This document shows, piece by piece, positions 63,850-64,000 of a DNA stretch of 64,000 bases. The translations under genes and the position numbers were made by a program. The stretch spans positions 2,852,001 through 2,916,000 of the forward strand of contig NZ_CP041247.1 of assembly GCF_006711645.1 (NCBI RefSeq), read 5' to 3'. Every line of letters begins with the position of its first letter. Within the stretch, counting starts at the first letter, position 1. The DNA is from Klebsiella electrica (GTDB lineage Bacteria; Pseudomonadota; Gammaproteobacteria; Enterobacterales; Enterobacteriaceae). The notes under the pieces were generated by a model. It was not told the DNA's origin. It worked only from the letters and a program-made list of their open reading frames with translations, and made no database searches.

Positions 63850-64000
63850 TTAGACTTCGATCGATTCAGAGATCTCTAATGCATCATCGACTTCAATGCC
63901 CAGATAACGGACTGTGCTTTCCAGTTTCTTATGGCCCAACAGAAGTTGGATCACCCGGAGATTCTTGGTTTTCTTGTAGATTAGGTAAGGTTTTGTTCTT
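63850..64000 (-). CDS. Tyrosine recombinase (integrase) C-terminus, cut by window edge
   Basis: The last 49 codons of an integrase run off the right end of the window. The minus strand reads ..RVIQLLLGHKKLESTVRYLG then IEVDDALEISESIEV and stop. It includes the catalytic-domain GHKKLEST and the nucleophile Tyr in VRYLG. It would catalyse site-specific recombination of a genomic island or integron-like element. Its decayed relative lies at 32910-33010. Confidence 0.85.
   Translation of the reverse strand, partial: RTKPYLIYKKTKNLRVIQLLLGHKKLESTVRYLGIEVDDALEISESIEV

Overview
This window looks like a chromosomal accessory region of an enterobacterium. The Klebsiella/Enterobacter group is most likely, judged from the high-GC backbone genes, a YdgJ-type oxidoreductase, a BlrP1-like BLUF-EAL protein and a QueH-type queuosine enzyme. 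No rRNA, tRNA or CRISPR array was recognised. All calls come from reading the sequence and from knowledge of protein families; no database search was run.

Region 1 (1-1954) holds a DeoR-type regulator and a Gfo/Idh/MocA oxidoreductase. Region 2 (2408-13536) is a complete contact-dependent growth inhibition (CDI) locus in the overlapping order cdiB, an HlyC-like acyltransferase (cdiC), cdiA (2825 codons), cdiI. CdiB should export CdiA, the acyltransferase should modify it in the cytosol, the CdiA C-terminal toxin should enter neighbouring cells, and CdiI should protect siblings.

Region 3 (about 13.5-36.6 kb) is an archive of silent CDI modules. There are two long 5'-truncated cdiA copies (17.9-21.9 and 28.7-32.2 kb), one badly decayed copy (13.66-14.18 kb), a short toxin tail (35.0 kb) and a fragment fused to a possibly membrane-acting toxin (35.7-36.3 kb). 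Each carries a different toxin tail and its own downstream immunity gene. Three modules begin after a shared non-coding repeat and enter cdiA near the same point (CdiA residue about 1420-1440). Two are followed by a terminator and a convergent symE gene, one intact and one dead. Set among them are two lipoproteins, a membrane protein, an IS2-like insertion sequence with a 5-bp target duplication, a RES-domain protein, an Mrr-like nuclease, a frameshifted DUF4238-like gene and the ghost of a tyrosine recombinase. A roughly 70-bp MITE-like repeat recurs here and in the rest of the window.

Region 4 (36.8-50.5 kb) holds metabolic, export and regulatory genes: cupin, AraC and LysE genes, a secreted hydrolase, queH, a DUF7661 protein, a GlxA-type regulator with an MFS exporter and two SDR genes (one frameshifted), a nucleotidyltransferase-fold protein, a GNAT, a NUDIX hydrolase, a DUF6886 protein and a BLUF-EAL light-sensing phosphodiesterase. 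Region 5 (50.6-57.7 kb) has a MipA-like outer-membrane protein divergent from a two-component system, followed by an RND efflux pair with no outer-membrane channel gene. Region 6 (58.1-63.8 kb) is a five-gene minus-strand cluster (two YcjY-like hydrolases, an NmrA-like protein, an SDR and an Old Yellow Enzyme) divergent from a LysR regulator, with a palindromic operator candidate between them. The window ends inside the 3' end of a tyrosine recombinase gene.
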